From Antedon bifida (Eukaryota; Echinodermata; Crinoidea; Comatulida; Antedonidae), in NCBI GenBank assembly GCA_963402885.1, contig OY727103.1, forward strand, positions 5,990,501 to 6,054,500: a stretch of DNA of 64,000 nucleotides, written 5' to 3'. Numbering within the stretch: position 1 is the stretch's first letter; the number at the start of each line of letters is the position of its first letter. The position numbers and the translations under genes are program-made. Positions 24,085 to 38,100 of the stretch are shown here, piece by piece. The notes beneath the pieces were generated by a model, which was not told where the DNA came from, made no database searches, and saw only the letters and a program-made list of their open reading frames with translations.

Positions 24085-24240
24085 CTGGTTGGCTGGCTTA
24101 GTGGTGTGGTACTGCGGCTAGGCTAGTGGTTTTTGTAGGTTCAATTCTCGATCATTTTTTTTTTCATTTTAGTAGTTTAACCCTTTGTATCAATTATGGC
24201 AGAAGTAGTTTTGTTTAATGTTTGAAAGGAAAACCTCTCA
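24085..24240 (+). mobile_element. tRNA-derived SINE-like insertion
   Basis: A box TGGCTTAGTGG at about 24095 and a B-box-like GGTTCAATTC at about 24138, followed by a T-rich tract. The AG3/AG2 spacer is continuous across this point (58838-58845: TGTACAAAGGATAAATCC), so about 155 bp inserted here after duplication. Confidence 0.6.
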
Positions 24241-24413
24241 GGATAAATCCTCTTATAAGGGCAGCGACTGTCCCTGGTAAGCCTACATGCAAATCATATT
24301 TTTTGTGCTCTCTCTGCCTCTTTCTGTGACCTCTAGTAGCAAAATAAATCAATTAATGATTTAGGTGCAATGATTTGTAAATAAGAAGGCTGGTTGCTGT
24401 CTGGGTATCTGTT

Positions 24414-24434
24414 GTGGGGGAGGGGGGGGGGGGT
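24414..24434. repeat. G-rich run
   Basis: GTGGGGGAGG and a 12-G tract. The paralogous site at 59035 has only a short GGGAGGGG. Confidence 0.8.
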
Positions 24435-25593
24435 TTGAGTGTGGGGTGAATTAAACTAATTAAAAAAAGAACTACTAATTCATGTACAATAAAACCAGAT
24501 AATTTTTAATCAGTATCAAACCAGTTTGACAAAAAAAGTGTGATGTGCCCAAACAATGGTAGTTATATACCCAAATATCGTAGTGATATGACATCATCAT
24601 GTCAATATATGGACATATCACATTCACATATCACATCACAAACAAAACAAACTGATTATTTGCTATTTTTGTCAGTTATTTTAAATCAGTTATATTATAT
24701 TTACTTTATGTAGTTACTTAAACATAATATTAGTTAACATAATTTGAAAATCTACTACCCTTCCTCTGTGAACGTATTATTACAAAATAAATAAATTAGG
24801 CCTAACTAAACTTTGACAATGATACAGCCCCCATCTCCTTCTCCCATCTATATTGGTCTAATCGACTTGATAATAGTTTAGAAGCACTTAATATGATGAC
24901 TCAAAGTTGATATAACATAGATTCAATTATTTAAATTAGGCATATTCTACTTTGATGGGAAATATAACACTTGACTTCCATCGTTTTTATTAATACAAAT
25001 CGACTCTGGATTTGTCAATAGTATAACTTGGAAGCATTTGATATAATGTTCAAATTTATGACATAGTTTAAAAGCACTTTCAAATTGGAAGACTGACCGA
25101 TATCAACAATATAGGCCTACTTTATTTCTGTGATATATAGGCTTTTTTCTGATTGTTTTAATTCTATATATATTCTATATATTGTATTGAATAAACTGTG
25201 TACACATATACCGCGTATTTACATTATTATAATATATAAAATGCATTCGGTCTCTATAATTGGAGTACCCTCGTGTTTTAAAATGAATAAAAATACAGAA
25301 ACAAATTTAAACTAATACAACTAATAATACTAAACATTAAGGCTACTTGTAATTCCGATTAAAATGAAAAGAAATACGTGTGAACTGATTATTATTTGAT
25401 AATGCGTAGTCACTTGGATTAGATTGATGCTTATATTCAGATTTCTAGAAACTGACAAACCCATTATGGGACATAGTAATAGGCTATTATGTTCCTACTA
25501 AAATGATGAAATGTTATAATATAATATATAATTTCTGCGTAACTATTAATATTATTGATTTTAATGTATCTATCGTACCCAATCAGGCATAAC

Positions 25594-25599
25594 TTTATT
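25594..25599 (-). terminator. Possible AG2 poly(A) signal
   Basis: AATAAA on the minus strand about 140 bases past the AG2 stop. The matching AG3 site (about 60850) is mutated, so this is only a candidate. Confidence 0.3.
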
Positions 25600-25737
25600 G
25601 ACAAAGTATTTTAAACGACGTTACTGAAAAGTAACGTACAAGATAACGTAGCCCAGATATCATAGCTTATATTATATGATAGGCTAGTACTAGTTAGTAA
25701 TAGGCATGTAGGAGAGTAAATAACATTTTCACTTGAT

Positions 25738-26212
25738 CTAAATGGTTAGTTTAGTATCTCCATTGTATTTCATTTCAACGTTATCATCCTTAACCTTGCT
25801 ACTACCGCTATCCGTGGTATTTTTAACATTCTTGCTTTTGTCACTTTCTTTGAAAATTGACTTCCACGCGTCACGAATATCCTTCTGGCGTACGCAGAAG
25901 AAAAGAAAAATAAAGAGCCCTTGCAGCGAGTTAAACAGAGAGAACAGCCACTGAAACACATCGCGAGAGGTCGAATCTGCATCGATTGCGAGGAATCCAA
26001 AGACCCATGTTAGGCCTAGAAGGACAGAAACTGCGAAAGCATTCTGGAGGTGTTTAATCACTTCCTCTCTTTTCTCAACTTTGTTGCCAATCTTTCGTCG
26101 GCAAATCAATTTACGCATTACTAAAATGAACACCACGTAATTGAACATCATAAGAACACCAATGATCAAAATGAAGCCAAAGTTCCGAATATTCCCTGAA
26201 GAAATAAAACAA
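25738..26212 (-). CDS. AG2 last exon: ECL2, TM5-TM7, C-tail
   Basis: 475 nt ending in TAG. It starts within extracellular loop 2 (YCFISSG; this Cys should pair with the TM3 Cys of GCIAVAAL). TM5 is FGFILIIGVLMMFNYVVFIL, then a basic loop 3 (KLICRRKIGNKVEKREE), TM6 with LLGLTWVFGFLA and TM7 with WLFSLFNSLQGLFIFLFF, both strongly adhesion-GPCR-like. A short tail with Ser/Lys-rich sequence ends in GDTKLTI. Confidence 0.9.
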
Positions 26213-29087
26213 CTGAAAAAAAGGAATAATTTTAAAAATATGACCAGACGATGTCTTTTAGCTAAACAAAAGTTTGTCTTACCATAAAAATACATTATTT
26301 ATTTTTTTGAAAAAAACAACAAGCTTTGGATAAGTTTCAGTTTGTTATTCCTTAATCCATGGTATTTTATATAGTTTTTACGAAATAATTACAAATAATT
26401 AGGACAATACGACGTTGAAAATAGTTTACAGAAGATACATATTAAAATCAAGAGAGGGGTCAACCCCTCCGCCTTCATTTAAATACATGAAGAAAAATAG
26501 ACTTTATACTCAATATAAAACACGGCTTTCTTAGCTACCTGGGTTATTTTTTACTCTCAGTTTTTAAATGCTTAATTTATAACTTTATCAACAAACGCTT
26601 TGAAACTGATCTGTTACTTACTAATCTTCAGCCGCGTAGTCATCAGCATCAATTCCAAGACAAACAGCAACAATTATCAAAGGAATTCCTGAAAACAATT
26701 GTTAAGGATACATTAAATTAGTTCTAGGCTATAAATTATATCAGATTTAAGAAAAGAAGATATCGTGAATAAACAACAACACGTCACTAAATTTATTTTC
26801 TAACGTAAATTATATTATATTTCTGACCGTGCGCAAAATAAATTTTCGAATCAAACAGCTGTGTAGTTGTTGAGTCATTACGTCATTTATCAGTATTTAA
26901 TCATGCGTAACTGATTGTAACTAGCGCCATCATAAGCTCATGGCGTGTCGTGAAAACAGAAGGTCATTAGCATAGAAACACTTGAATAAAAATGTACCGA
27001 GAGTGATGGAACAGACATGAAAACTAACAAAGACCAGGATGGTGCCTTTTATAACATTTGTCGCACGGAAATACAGGTTATTAGTAGGCCTATCTCTCAT
27101 GGAATGATTCGTTCCCGAAAGTAAAAAGAAAGTACGTCACAAACAACTACAACAAATCCTTTTTTCCTGCAAAAATATTAGAATTATTTATTGCCACTGA
27201 AAACGAATGTTTATCGATGTTTGCTTATTCTATAATAGAGATTCAACACAAGGACGTAAAGTGATTCGATCAATTACAATGGATTGGAATATTCGAACTC
27301 AATGCATCGCTTGCGTTGCGTCTTCGTCGTCCTTGCGTTGCGTCTGTAGTGCGAACTAATACGCTCACTGTTGGGTAGGCCTATGGGCAATAATGGAATG
27401 TAATATATTTACCGTAACCTGCTACACAAACTTTGAGCATAAAATATCTAATTTCACTGTGGATGACTTTGACGAACATTAGGTACATGTTTACAGCTTC
27501 GATTGTCATCCAGAAAACAGAGGCCAATCCAAAGTAATGAATCAGCGCTGCCACAGCGATGCATCCAGTTTTATGACCTGTCTGCTTGATGCCAATTGCA
27601 AACACGAGGTAGAGGAGAAGCAAAGATAGCGACAGGTTTATGAGGATTTTCTGTGGACGTTTACTTCGAAATTGTCTGCAAAAAATAATTTATGTTAGTA
27701 CCATAGCCGACACAGTGTTTATTATACTCTATGGCATTATGACACATCGTCTATAGGCGGCCATGTTTATATCGTTATATTTTTACACAGTGTCACAAAG
27801 AAACCCAGAATGAAAAATGAATAAAATAAACTTATTACATGTTCATAATTACAAAAGAGAGCAGTACAGGCTTATACATAATAGAAAGGTATCATTAAAT
27901 GAGATCATTTTAGATGAAAGGTTAATTAAGTTGGTTAAAGTTGTATTTTCTATGCATTATATTGAGCTGGTTTAACCCCACATAAGCCTATGTTTATGTC
28001 GAGTTAAACTTTACTACATAAAAATGTCAATGTTATTGGAATATTGTAATTTATTGTTTTCTTCTCATTGTTTTATACTATTTTTTTACTTACTTAAAGT
28101 ACAGGTATGTAGCAATTGTTGCCACCAAACTGACAACAGAAACGATACATCCAATAAGACTGATAATAGATAAGGCATTGTAAGTCTCTTGGGGTTCATA
28201 ATAGTCCTGTAAACATAATATTAGATATATGTAAATCAATTGTGTTGCGTAGCACTGTGTAAATTATATAGATAAATCATACTGTCAAATTATTGAAACA
28301 GTGCTCATTTCGAATCACTAACAAATACGGAACTTTCGCCAATGTGGCGTGACAAGTCCATCAACCATGACAGTACTGAAGCTGAAATGATCTGACTGCC
28401 AACATGGCGCTTAAAACCTTCTCCAGACTTCTTGATAACCAAGTTGTTGCTCGACGCGATTATGAGGTCATGTTACGAATATGAGCACCGTTTCAATATT
28501 TATGTAACAAAAATAATAAGAAGGCCCATAAAGCACGAATGATGAATTTATAGTTTGGTTATGCATAACACATTAACAACACTGCGTTTCAATTGATTTG
28601 AATTCATTGGGCTGTAAACAGTACTCACAGCTAGTACAGCAATACGTTAAGATTCTCATACAGTAGGTATGTCTAAATTAACTTCAGTCGTAAATATGGC
28701 TTATACATTAATAATGTAATCAAGTCTGTACAATGCACGATAGAGCAATATACCAGACCAATTTACCTATCAAAATAGGCCTAAACAACCAGTTATAAAA
28801 ACAGCCAGTTATAAAAACAGCATGGAAAATAGTCATATTAAATTGATGTATTATGGACAATTCGCGTATTTGTTTTAATAATTTAGAGTTGACGTATTTT
28901 GGAAAGAAGTCGGCGTATTTAGTTCACCAACCCTAATGACATTTTTAAAGTTAAAGAATGCTGTTACAACCACTGTAGAAAATGCCAGCTAATGTCGAAA
29001 CAACCGTTAATATAGAACAATCCAACGCTAATGTAGAATGTAGTAAAACATCCAGCTAATATAGAAACACTACATTAGCTGGAGGTT

Positions 29088-29121
<34 letters not shown>

Positions 29122-32100
29122 GATTTATACAGCGCACATATCCACTAAAGAGCTCAAGGCGCTTGTGAAAAACCATGAAACAAATTAACCTTAAACCTAA
29201 ATACAATTGATAAATTTGACAAAAACCGAATAAAAAATAAGACCAATCGAACCCACATCACTGCTTCCGTTTACCAGCAATTTAAGGTGCATAGATCAGC
29301 CAGTACATAACTTACATGTTTTTTTTAGTGATGTGGGTATCTAGCTAAACAAATTAAATCTTACAAATTGCCAAAAGCAGCCGACAGCAGATGTGTCTGT
29401 GTCTATATTAGCGGTGGATTGTTCTACTAGGTTGTCTACATTAGCGGTTGTAACAAAATGCCATTAACAAAAACTAAAAAAGATAAAAAAAATGACTTAC
29501 GACAAGAATGGCAAAGTTGGTAAGATGGTCACATAAGCATACAACCCGACCGTCTGTTGTTTCATTTAACTCACATCCTTCGCTTGACCAATCACCTACT
29601 CCATCATCAAGTGAAAAATCCCAGAAAACACATTCTGTATTGTTATTGATAATTTCCTACAATAATATAAACAACAATATTATTATGTAAAAATAATTAT
29701 TATGTTAAATAAATATTAACACAAACAAATGGAATGTCGAAATATCTTTGAACTCAACCAGAGATTTTTACAGAAACTTTTATATTTTCTATTATGTACA
29801 CAACCTAGTCTCAATCTTATATAAATGCTTTCTACATGAAATAGTTTAACTTAGTTACTTACATGCCGTGGTAAGAAAGCCAATTTTATAGGTGTGACAA
29901 GTCCATCAACCATGACCGCCTCTATTGAAGCTGAAATGATCTGACTGCCAACATGGCGCTTAAAACCTTCTCCAGACTTCTTGATAACCAAGTTGTTGGA
30001 AATAAATAAAGAACTATTCTGGTAAACCGTAAAATATAATCGGATCTCATCTATGCCCAGTTGAGCCTGACTAAGTAAGGCGATCTCAGGCGGAAGACTG
30101 ATTGAAGCTCCTACATTATTAAAGGGAGGAACATTCTCATAATATATGTCTACATCGACTGATTCCAAAATGTTTTTGAGTGAATCGCCATCAGACAAAG
30201 CTACATAAGCTAGCCCGTTCACAAGAGAATCTACGCTTACTGCCAAAGTCATCACGCCAACATGCGGTTGTACACTGGTGAAGTTCATGCCTGCTGCTGC
30301 CACTGTTGCAAGTTGTCTTTCTAATGACGTCACAAAAGACGATGCTGTTTCTCTCATTGATAAATTCAGCATACCAGAATGAATTATGTTATCAACAACT
30401 TCAACCACGTTTGAGGTTATCTGTAAATAATCATTAAATGTATGTCCAAACAAACATCATTTGTATTAACTAATATAAATTAATTAATTCATAATTACAT
30501 GAATATTCACATGGTTAAAGTTTAAATTTGCACATTATATGTTCCATATTAGCTTTTGAAATTTAACATGACCGAAAAATCTGCTCTAGGTGTAGCCAGT
30601 TAACAATAATAAGCTAGAAATACCATGACTTCGCCCTACCCCAGCGAACTAATCCTAACACCACCACAATAGTGGATTCGATAAAAAGAAGAATAAGTCA
30701 ATCAAGTAGAGCTTGATTTGCGATACGTGTTAAAACTACCTAAATGGTAAATGTCATAAAAACAAGTTTTTGATAAAACCTTGACCATTTTACCAATAAC
30801 TAAATACTTTTCATATTGAGGTTGTGCATAATTCAACAGCTGTTTGATAATAAAACGAGCATATACTTACCCTTTCATCTGGATTCTCAAGATTAACAAT
30901 ATCCTCTAAAATGTTTGCAACTGACTCAACAGACTTCTCATCCATAACTGGTGTATCATGTGTAAAGTCGGCAAGAGCGTCCGCTATTACAAAAACATTA
31001 TCTTCTGTAACTTCAATCTGGAAAACAGAAAAGAAAAGTTGAATCAATGTTAATGTAATATACTTAAAAAAAAAAACTATTTCCACAAAGGATTTCCCAA
31101 AATATCACAGTAAATTAGATACCTCGTCTAGTCTACTATTTTTAATGTCACAGTCTGTGATTATGACATTGTCCCATTCAGCTCCTGATATGAAATTTCC
31201 ATCACAGTGTCGTATTGCAAGAGGAACAGTTGTATCTGTGAAAACATAAAAAAATACAATTATGAGAAAAGTTATTTGTGAACACTTTAGTAGCCTAAAT
31301 TTTGCTAGCAATGTCAACATTTTAAGAGAATTGTGTCACTAAGGGAAACGTTTGACTTTATTCTGTTTCTTAATCGTAATCTCGATTCGTAATCTTTTTA
31401 AGTAAACATAAGGTAATTTATAAGAACTGAAGTCTCAATATAATTTATATTTAAACTTACCTTCGTGAGAATATAGGAGGCAATCTTGTATTGAATCTGC
31501 AGTTACACCAAGAGAAACATCTGGAAAACTGTAGAGAATGCCATTAATTATCAAGTCTTCTCCAATGCAGGATGCTGTATAAAAAGCAATAATAAACTGA
31601 ATATAAAATTTTTTTTTCCATATGATCATTTTATGATATCAAAGAAGTACGATTGAGAAAGTCTGTCTCATTGTGGTGAATATAGGATGATATCAAGAAA
31701 AAATGCATTGTTTGAAAAACAATTTCAGCCGAGTTCTGACATTACGCACAATTTATCATTGATTGATTCATAAATTATGTGGATTTATTTATAATCATTA
31801 TTAGGAAAAATCATTTAAAAACTTACATATACTTATTACATTGATAGATTCAGAGTCTGTGAAAAACCCAGGTAACAAAGTGAGAGAATCATTTATCATG
31901 GTACTGTATGTGGAAGCATTTTGACCTTGGTTGATGTATAATTCCATCACTGTAATAACACTTCCAGATTTCAGGCTCATAACAAAAATTTCAGAAACTT
32001 GCGGTATATTTGCAGACAACTGAAATAAAAGTATTTTATTCTATGTTCTTTTTTTGGTGTAAAATGTTGTAGGCCTATTTTGTAGAATTCTTTCCGTTTA

Positions 32101-35100
32101 CAAAATTGTTAGTCTAGCGTTTTGAATTATTATTAGTACAAAGATACATATTTTGGCCCATATGGCGTTTCATACGTGTAATCACGTGTAAGCTCACAAA
32201 CACAGTTTAGGCAAATACGTATTTTTCAAACAAATTTAAATTAAACAACAACTCACCCCCACCCTTCGACCCCCGTTGAAAGGATTGAAATTATTCACAG
32301 GGCCAGTTTTTAAAGGGATTCTCTGATTCGTATCGATTAGTGTTTATTCTAGGTAATAGCACTTGTAACCACTATGTTTACTACTCAATGTAAACATTTG
32401 TAAATTCATCATTTCAGGGTTTGATAATTTTAGTAATACTTACAGATTTCTGCAATTCATTTGTAAAATTGTTGAATGCCGCACTTTCTCTGTTCGTATA
32501 GTCTTCGTTGAATAAAATATTGAATGTAACATTTACTCTAAAAGTAGACAAACCTAAAAAATACAATAAAAAAACATTTTTAACACTTATTAAATAATAA
32601 CATAAATATCAATAACATTTGTATTCAAGTTTGAAAAACATATATCACATTTTTCTATGGCTCTGAAACATAAACTTCTCTTGGACTATGTGGTAATGAC
32701 ATGACAATGAAAAGTGACCCACCTGTTATGAGTACGGTGGCAAGGTTTGATGCTGCATCTTTTTTATCTTGAGATCTAGATCCAAAACAAGTATAGTCAC
32801 CCTGACTCTGGCCTTTATCTAGCTGCACACTGTAAGTAGGATTGTTAGCATTGGGGATACGGTCGCCGTTTTTATACCATTCATAAAACTCCACATTTTC
32901 TATAATGCATTCCAACATAACTGTCATACCAATATCAACAGCACGTGATTCGGGGTTACGAACTACACGAGGATCTAAACATAAAGATAATGAAGCAACT
33001 TTCTAAAACTATATAAATAAAATAGCATTACAATCTGGAAAAAAGACTTAATACGTAAACAAAAATCCGCAGTTAAAGAAAATGTAAAATATAAGTACTG
33101 GAATGTTCTGAAGAACAATCCTAAGCCTGTAGCCAGGTGATTCTTTTTACTGAAAATGGGACTTACTTGCAGGTCTGTATAGCAAGGTGGGGGTTATCTC
33201 AATTCCAATATTAATAACTTTTTCAATGTCATAATGTACATGTACAATACAGATTTACATAGCTTTACTAATACTATACCTTTAACAAACTCTCCAACGC
33301 AAATTTCAAGGGCTGTAATTTCCACATCTGTTTGACTGCAGCCAGCATTCGCCTGAATGTTCCATTCACTTAGAAATAGCAAACACTCTGGTGAGTCGTT
33401 TTTACAAGTAACTCCATTAATTGAAATCGCCTCATCAGAAAATTGAACGGGAAGATGAGAATGACTATTTAGTGTAATCTCATACGTAGATGTGCTTTTA
33501 ATTTTGATTGGTTGATCAAACATCAAGTCAATTTGAAAGCTTTCTTTTTCAGGACTAATTATTATATCGTTAAACGTTTGAAAGTAAACGGTTACACCTG
33601 TATTTTGATTCAACATGGTGAATTCTATGGAAATTATGACGTAATTATAGTTTGTTGAGCTGGAATTGGAGTAAGATCCATTACCAATGTCAAAGTTGGA
33701 AGAGGAAAATGACATACTGTACAGAACGGATCCTTGAACAAAAGTGTCTTTGTAATACTGCCCTCCAGAATCACGTGGATTACGTGTAGGTGTGATATTT
33801 GTTATAGTACTGTTGTAACATGTTTGCTTCGACTTTGAACTATCCCGAATTGACGCATGATTAACCGTACATGATGCATCTAAAAGGATATAAAGGGAAT
33901 ACAGTTATTATGTACAAAAGAAACTAGGTTAACCTTAATAAAATGTACTGTAAACGCAATTTTATACAAAAATTATTCAGTGATAGAAAATGATTTAAGC
34001 AAAGAAAAAGGCCAATTGGGAAAAAAAAGTACAATAAAAAAAGTTTATACAAGTCTGGCAACATAGAATTAACTGTTATGCCTCTTTTGAAGAAAAAACT
34101 ATGAAACGCTCTTTAATATAAAAAGAAAGAGCAGAAAGCAATTTTACTGGAGAAAACAATAACTATGACATGCATTCAGTGGAATTGGAGCAGACAATGT
34201 GAATAAAGATCAGATGTGATTGAGTGGTTTAAGTATACATTGCAAGGTAGGAATTTGTATAGTATTTATGTTTGCTCTTTACCTTCTAATGAAATAACTA
34301 CAGTCTCACTGATTATTGTACCTGCGATATTCCAAACACGGCAGGCATATCTATAATACAAAAACACACATTTTTTAAAATAAGATCCGAGAAAAAAAAA
34401 AGACAATTTTAAGTTGTGGTTAGGTTTTTATATTTTCTGTATTGCATGATTCATATACTAAAAAGACCGATCGAAAGACGAATCAAAGAAAAATGAGGAT
34501 GTTCAAGATAATAATAAAAACAAATTAGGCCTACGTTGCTGAAAAATCCATTAGTTCGTAAACTGCTTGTCTGGTAGATGGCTCTGTAACTGGTACGTAT
34601 TTATCTGCGTCAGTGAATTTCCCCCATTGAACAATCGCTGCTGGAATTCCAGACGCTACACAATACAATGTAACACTTTCTTCTGAATTGATGTTCATTG
34701 AACTACTGACTGACGTAATAGTTGGTGCAACTAAATTGTAAAAGATAATGATAATATGCAATAGTATTTAAAAAAAATACGATGCAATATTTGTACTTAT
34801 TACATATTCATAATGCATTAATAATATTAATTAGGCTGTGCTGCTATTAGAACAATTATCTATACTAATTCTTCGTATTTCACAATATCAGAATGGTAAA
34901 GAATTAATAATTATGATTTGATAACGATTACAAGTTCAAATTAAAAATAAATACAAGAACACACAATTCAAAATAATAATTTAATTTCCTACATACCGAT
35001 GCACTTGCCATACAACTCGTCAATAACACTATTGATTGAAGTAATCTCACAATTGTATTTATCTTCGCTTGCTCGTATCCATTCTGCATATCTATCAATA

Positions 35101-38100
35101 CATACATCCTTACAGTCTGATATAAATGATCTTATGGTGAGAGTTACGCAAGATTGTTCATATTGACTCAAACAAGTGATCGGTGAAAGTAATTTGTGTT
35201 TTGTACCGCTATCAGGAAGAAAGGATAACGAAACAAGCTGGCCATTTTGTTCGAAATTGTGGAGATCAGTCAGGTTTTTTTCGAAGAACGTTTCATCGTC
35301 TTTGAGATATACCTGAAATTATTTGTTATGATGTAAACGAAAGTACCTAAAATGTTGAATATTCCATAAACAATGATTATGACAGAAGAAAGACTTCTTT
35401 CTGGTATTAAAAAGAAAACCAAGTTTCAATCTGTAATCAGAGAGTCCACTAATAAGTTTTATAATAATATAAAACAAACTTATGATTTAATATTTCAAAC
35501 TTTTTCCAGGTCAAACTTTTCCCATGCGTGTTCTGTTAATTGCTAATTTGTTATTTATGTTTGGTTCATGATTTGTTTATTTTATTAATTTTAATTTTCA
35601 CTTTTTATAATACATATATCAATGTTTAAAACTACCAATATGAAAAAATATCAATATGTAATGATCATCATCAAGATTTTATTAGTCGGAGTTACAGTAT
35701 CTTTTCTCTTTAAAGTGTTAATATATAAACAAGGGATGAAATATATTATTATTACTACTTACTTACTTACCATCTTTACCTTAGTCGCAATTGAATACAT
35801 TATGTATTCTTTAGTTTAAAGCAATTTGGAGAAAGTACTTCTTTATTATGAATACACAATTGTTTAAGCATAACTAATAATTAAGAATAATATTATGATA
35901 ATAATTTTTCTTACCTTGAAATGAATAACTGGAATGATAATGACTGTCGGATCAGATGAAAGTAAGGCTACAAACAGTGTTCCGTCTTCTGCAATCTCGT
36001 TCCCAATGTACGCAGATAAATTAACTCCGATCTATGAATCAAAACATGTTTTTATTAAAGAAACTTAACAGGTAAATTGCAGCCCATTTTGCAGTTTTAT
36101 TGTAGTTATCACCTTTTCTAAACAAAATAAAGAAAACTATTTCACAGAACATAAAAAAAAACAACATAAATGTAATCGAAATGCTTTCAGGAGGGCCCTG
36201 CGACATCAAAACACGTTGTGCTACTAATGTATAGGACTTCGCGACTGTACAGATTATCATGAGGGAATTGTTCGGCATAGATTGTAACTTCCTTCCCCTC
36301 TATCTTCAAGTAGGCTAGAGCCGCCGCTTAAATGTTTTTTAGAGAATATTTGTAGGTCTATGGTTATAGATCTGCTTGGAGAACTCACTTGCACTTTGTA
36401 ATCTCTAGTAATAAATGTTGATGTTGACTTAAGTCAAGTTAATTAAATTGATTATGTACGTACCCTTGCTATTATGTTATTAGCCTCTGGGAAATCAAGT
36501 CTAAAACTAAATAGATTTTTCGAACCTCCCAACTTCGGAAAGCCGTAAAGTTGGTGAAGTTCACCGCATGTTTCTGTCATATTGTATAAAAGTTGCAACA
36601 AATCGTCACATTCTTTATCTTAAATATAAAATAAAATATATGCGTTAGCCATATTTCATGAATGCATTGGACGAGAGTTTGCTCTCTACACTAACATCCA
36701 CATTTTGTATATAATAAAATTATATTGATAATGAGAATATATATATATATATAGCTTTACTTGGAGAATGCTTTTAAAGACCGCTATGAAAATGTAATAG
36801 TTCGTAACAAAAGGAGTTCATTCATAGGTAATGTCAGAGTTTGATAACCTACACACTAGAATAAATAAAACCGTTAAAATAGAAAACCTAAACAAGCTTA
36901 TGAATAGTTCTTACTTTGACATTCGTCTGGTTCATCTGAGTTATCTGCACAGTCATACGGCACATTATCACACATCTTGCTAAGTGAGATACACTCGCCA
37001 CTTTCACAGTTTAATTCATTGTGAGTACATTTTACTATAACAAGAAATTAAATCAAATATTTAAAAACAAGATAAAAAAATAAATCGCTACTGAAAGGGC
37101 AGAACTGTAAAATTGCAAAAGTTGTAAAAAGTGCAATTTAAAATACATCAGCTACATGAAAAAGTCATAAAGATTGTAGAATATTATGCAGAATACTTTT
37201 TAGAATCAATTCAAAAGATAAACAATTTTAAATTAAAATGAATACAGGATTTCAATAACGCTGTTGTTCCTGTGTACAAAAACAGTTACTAATGCTGTTC
37301 TATTTTGCATGGCTTTGATTATGAAGAGTAACATTATAATTTGATTGTTAACTTTTCCATGAAAACCTCATTATTTTATAATATTGTCAACAACATCATT
37401 TATTTAGAAACATTTCATGAAATAAAAACTAACATACATTAATTACAATAACTTATATGGTAACATTAAATAAGAACTGTTTCTGGGATCAGAAAAAGAA
37501 GTAAAAGAACTTGTCAAAAACCAAAAAGCAATTGCATGACAATATCTATAGCTGATAATAGTTCTATAAATTATAATCCTAAAAAAAATTACAAACGTTT
37601 TAGATATTTCATTTAACAAATAAAAAATCTAATTATAATGGCAGGATATTTAATTATTATCAATGTTTCTCTGGTTTATTATTGGCAATCTGTGTGGCGG
37701 CGTAGGTTTTCACAACAATGCATACACATTTAATAAATATCAAATGTAAAAGTAACAAACCAATTTCTCCTGTACAAGTTGGACCTCTGAAACCAGGTGG
37801 ACATGCGCAATAAAAGTCATCGGTTACAGTTTGAATTTCAAAAATCGTTTCATAAGGCTGAAAAACAATGCCTCCATTTCTACAAGGATTTCTTGCACTG
37901 TTATCTGTAAAAAAATGTAATAAATGTTAACAATAATTTAACTCCTTTACAGTTAAGACAGTCATAAGTCAGTTAATGAATTATTATATTCACTGCATAA
38001 ATATAATTAATAATTCAATAATTCATTCATTTATTTAATCCAGGAAACTTGGTCCGAGTTTAACGCGCCTTTATGTTCCATGGTGGGAACTTGATTAGGT

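Larger units (their letters stand above)
18711..25737. other. Spacer between AG2 stop and AG1 promoter
   Basis: About 7 kb without a gene. Most of it aligns in order with 53931-61020, the spacer between AG3 and AG2. It holds an internal duplication, an R1 copy, a CCTCCGCC-ended element, a palindrome and a tRNA-like insertion, listed separately. The right part (24.8-25.7 kb) should be AG2 3'UTR and downstream sequence. Confidence 0.7.

Noticed and set aside
24414..24434. G-run as a functional G-quadruplex promoter element
   Set aside because: Not conserved in the paralogous spacer and far from either promoter.
35622..35819. Hydrophobic 65-codon plus-strand ORF as a small membrane protein
   Set aside because: AT-rich intron sequence with no start context or conservation in the duplicate intron at 39.0-39.4 kb.
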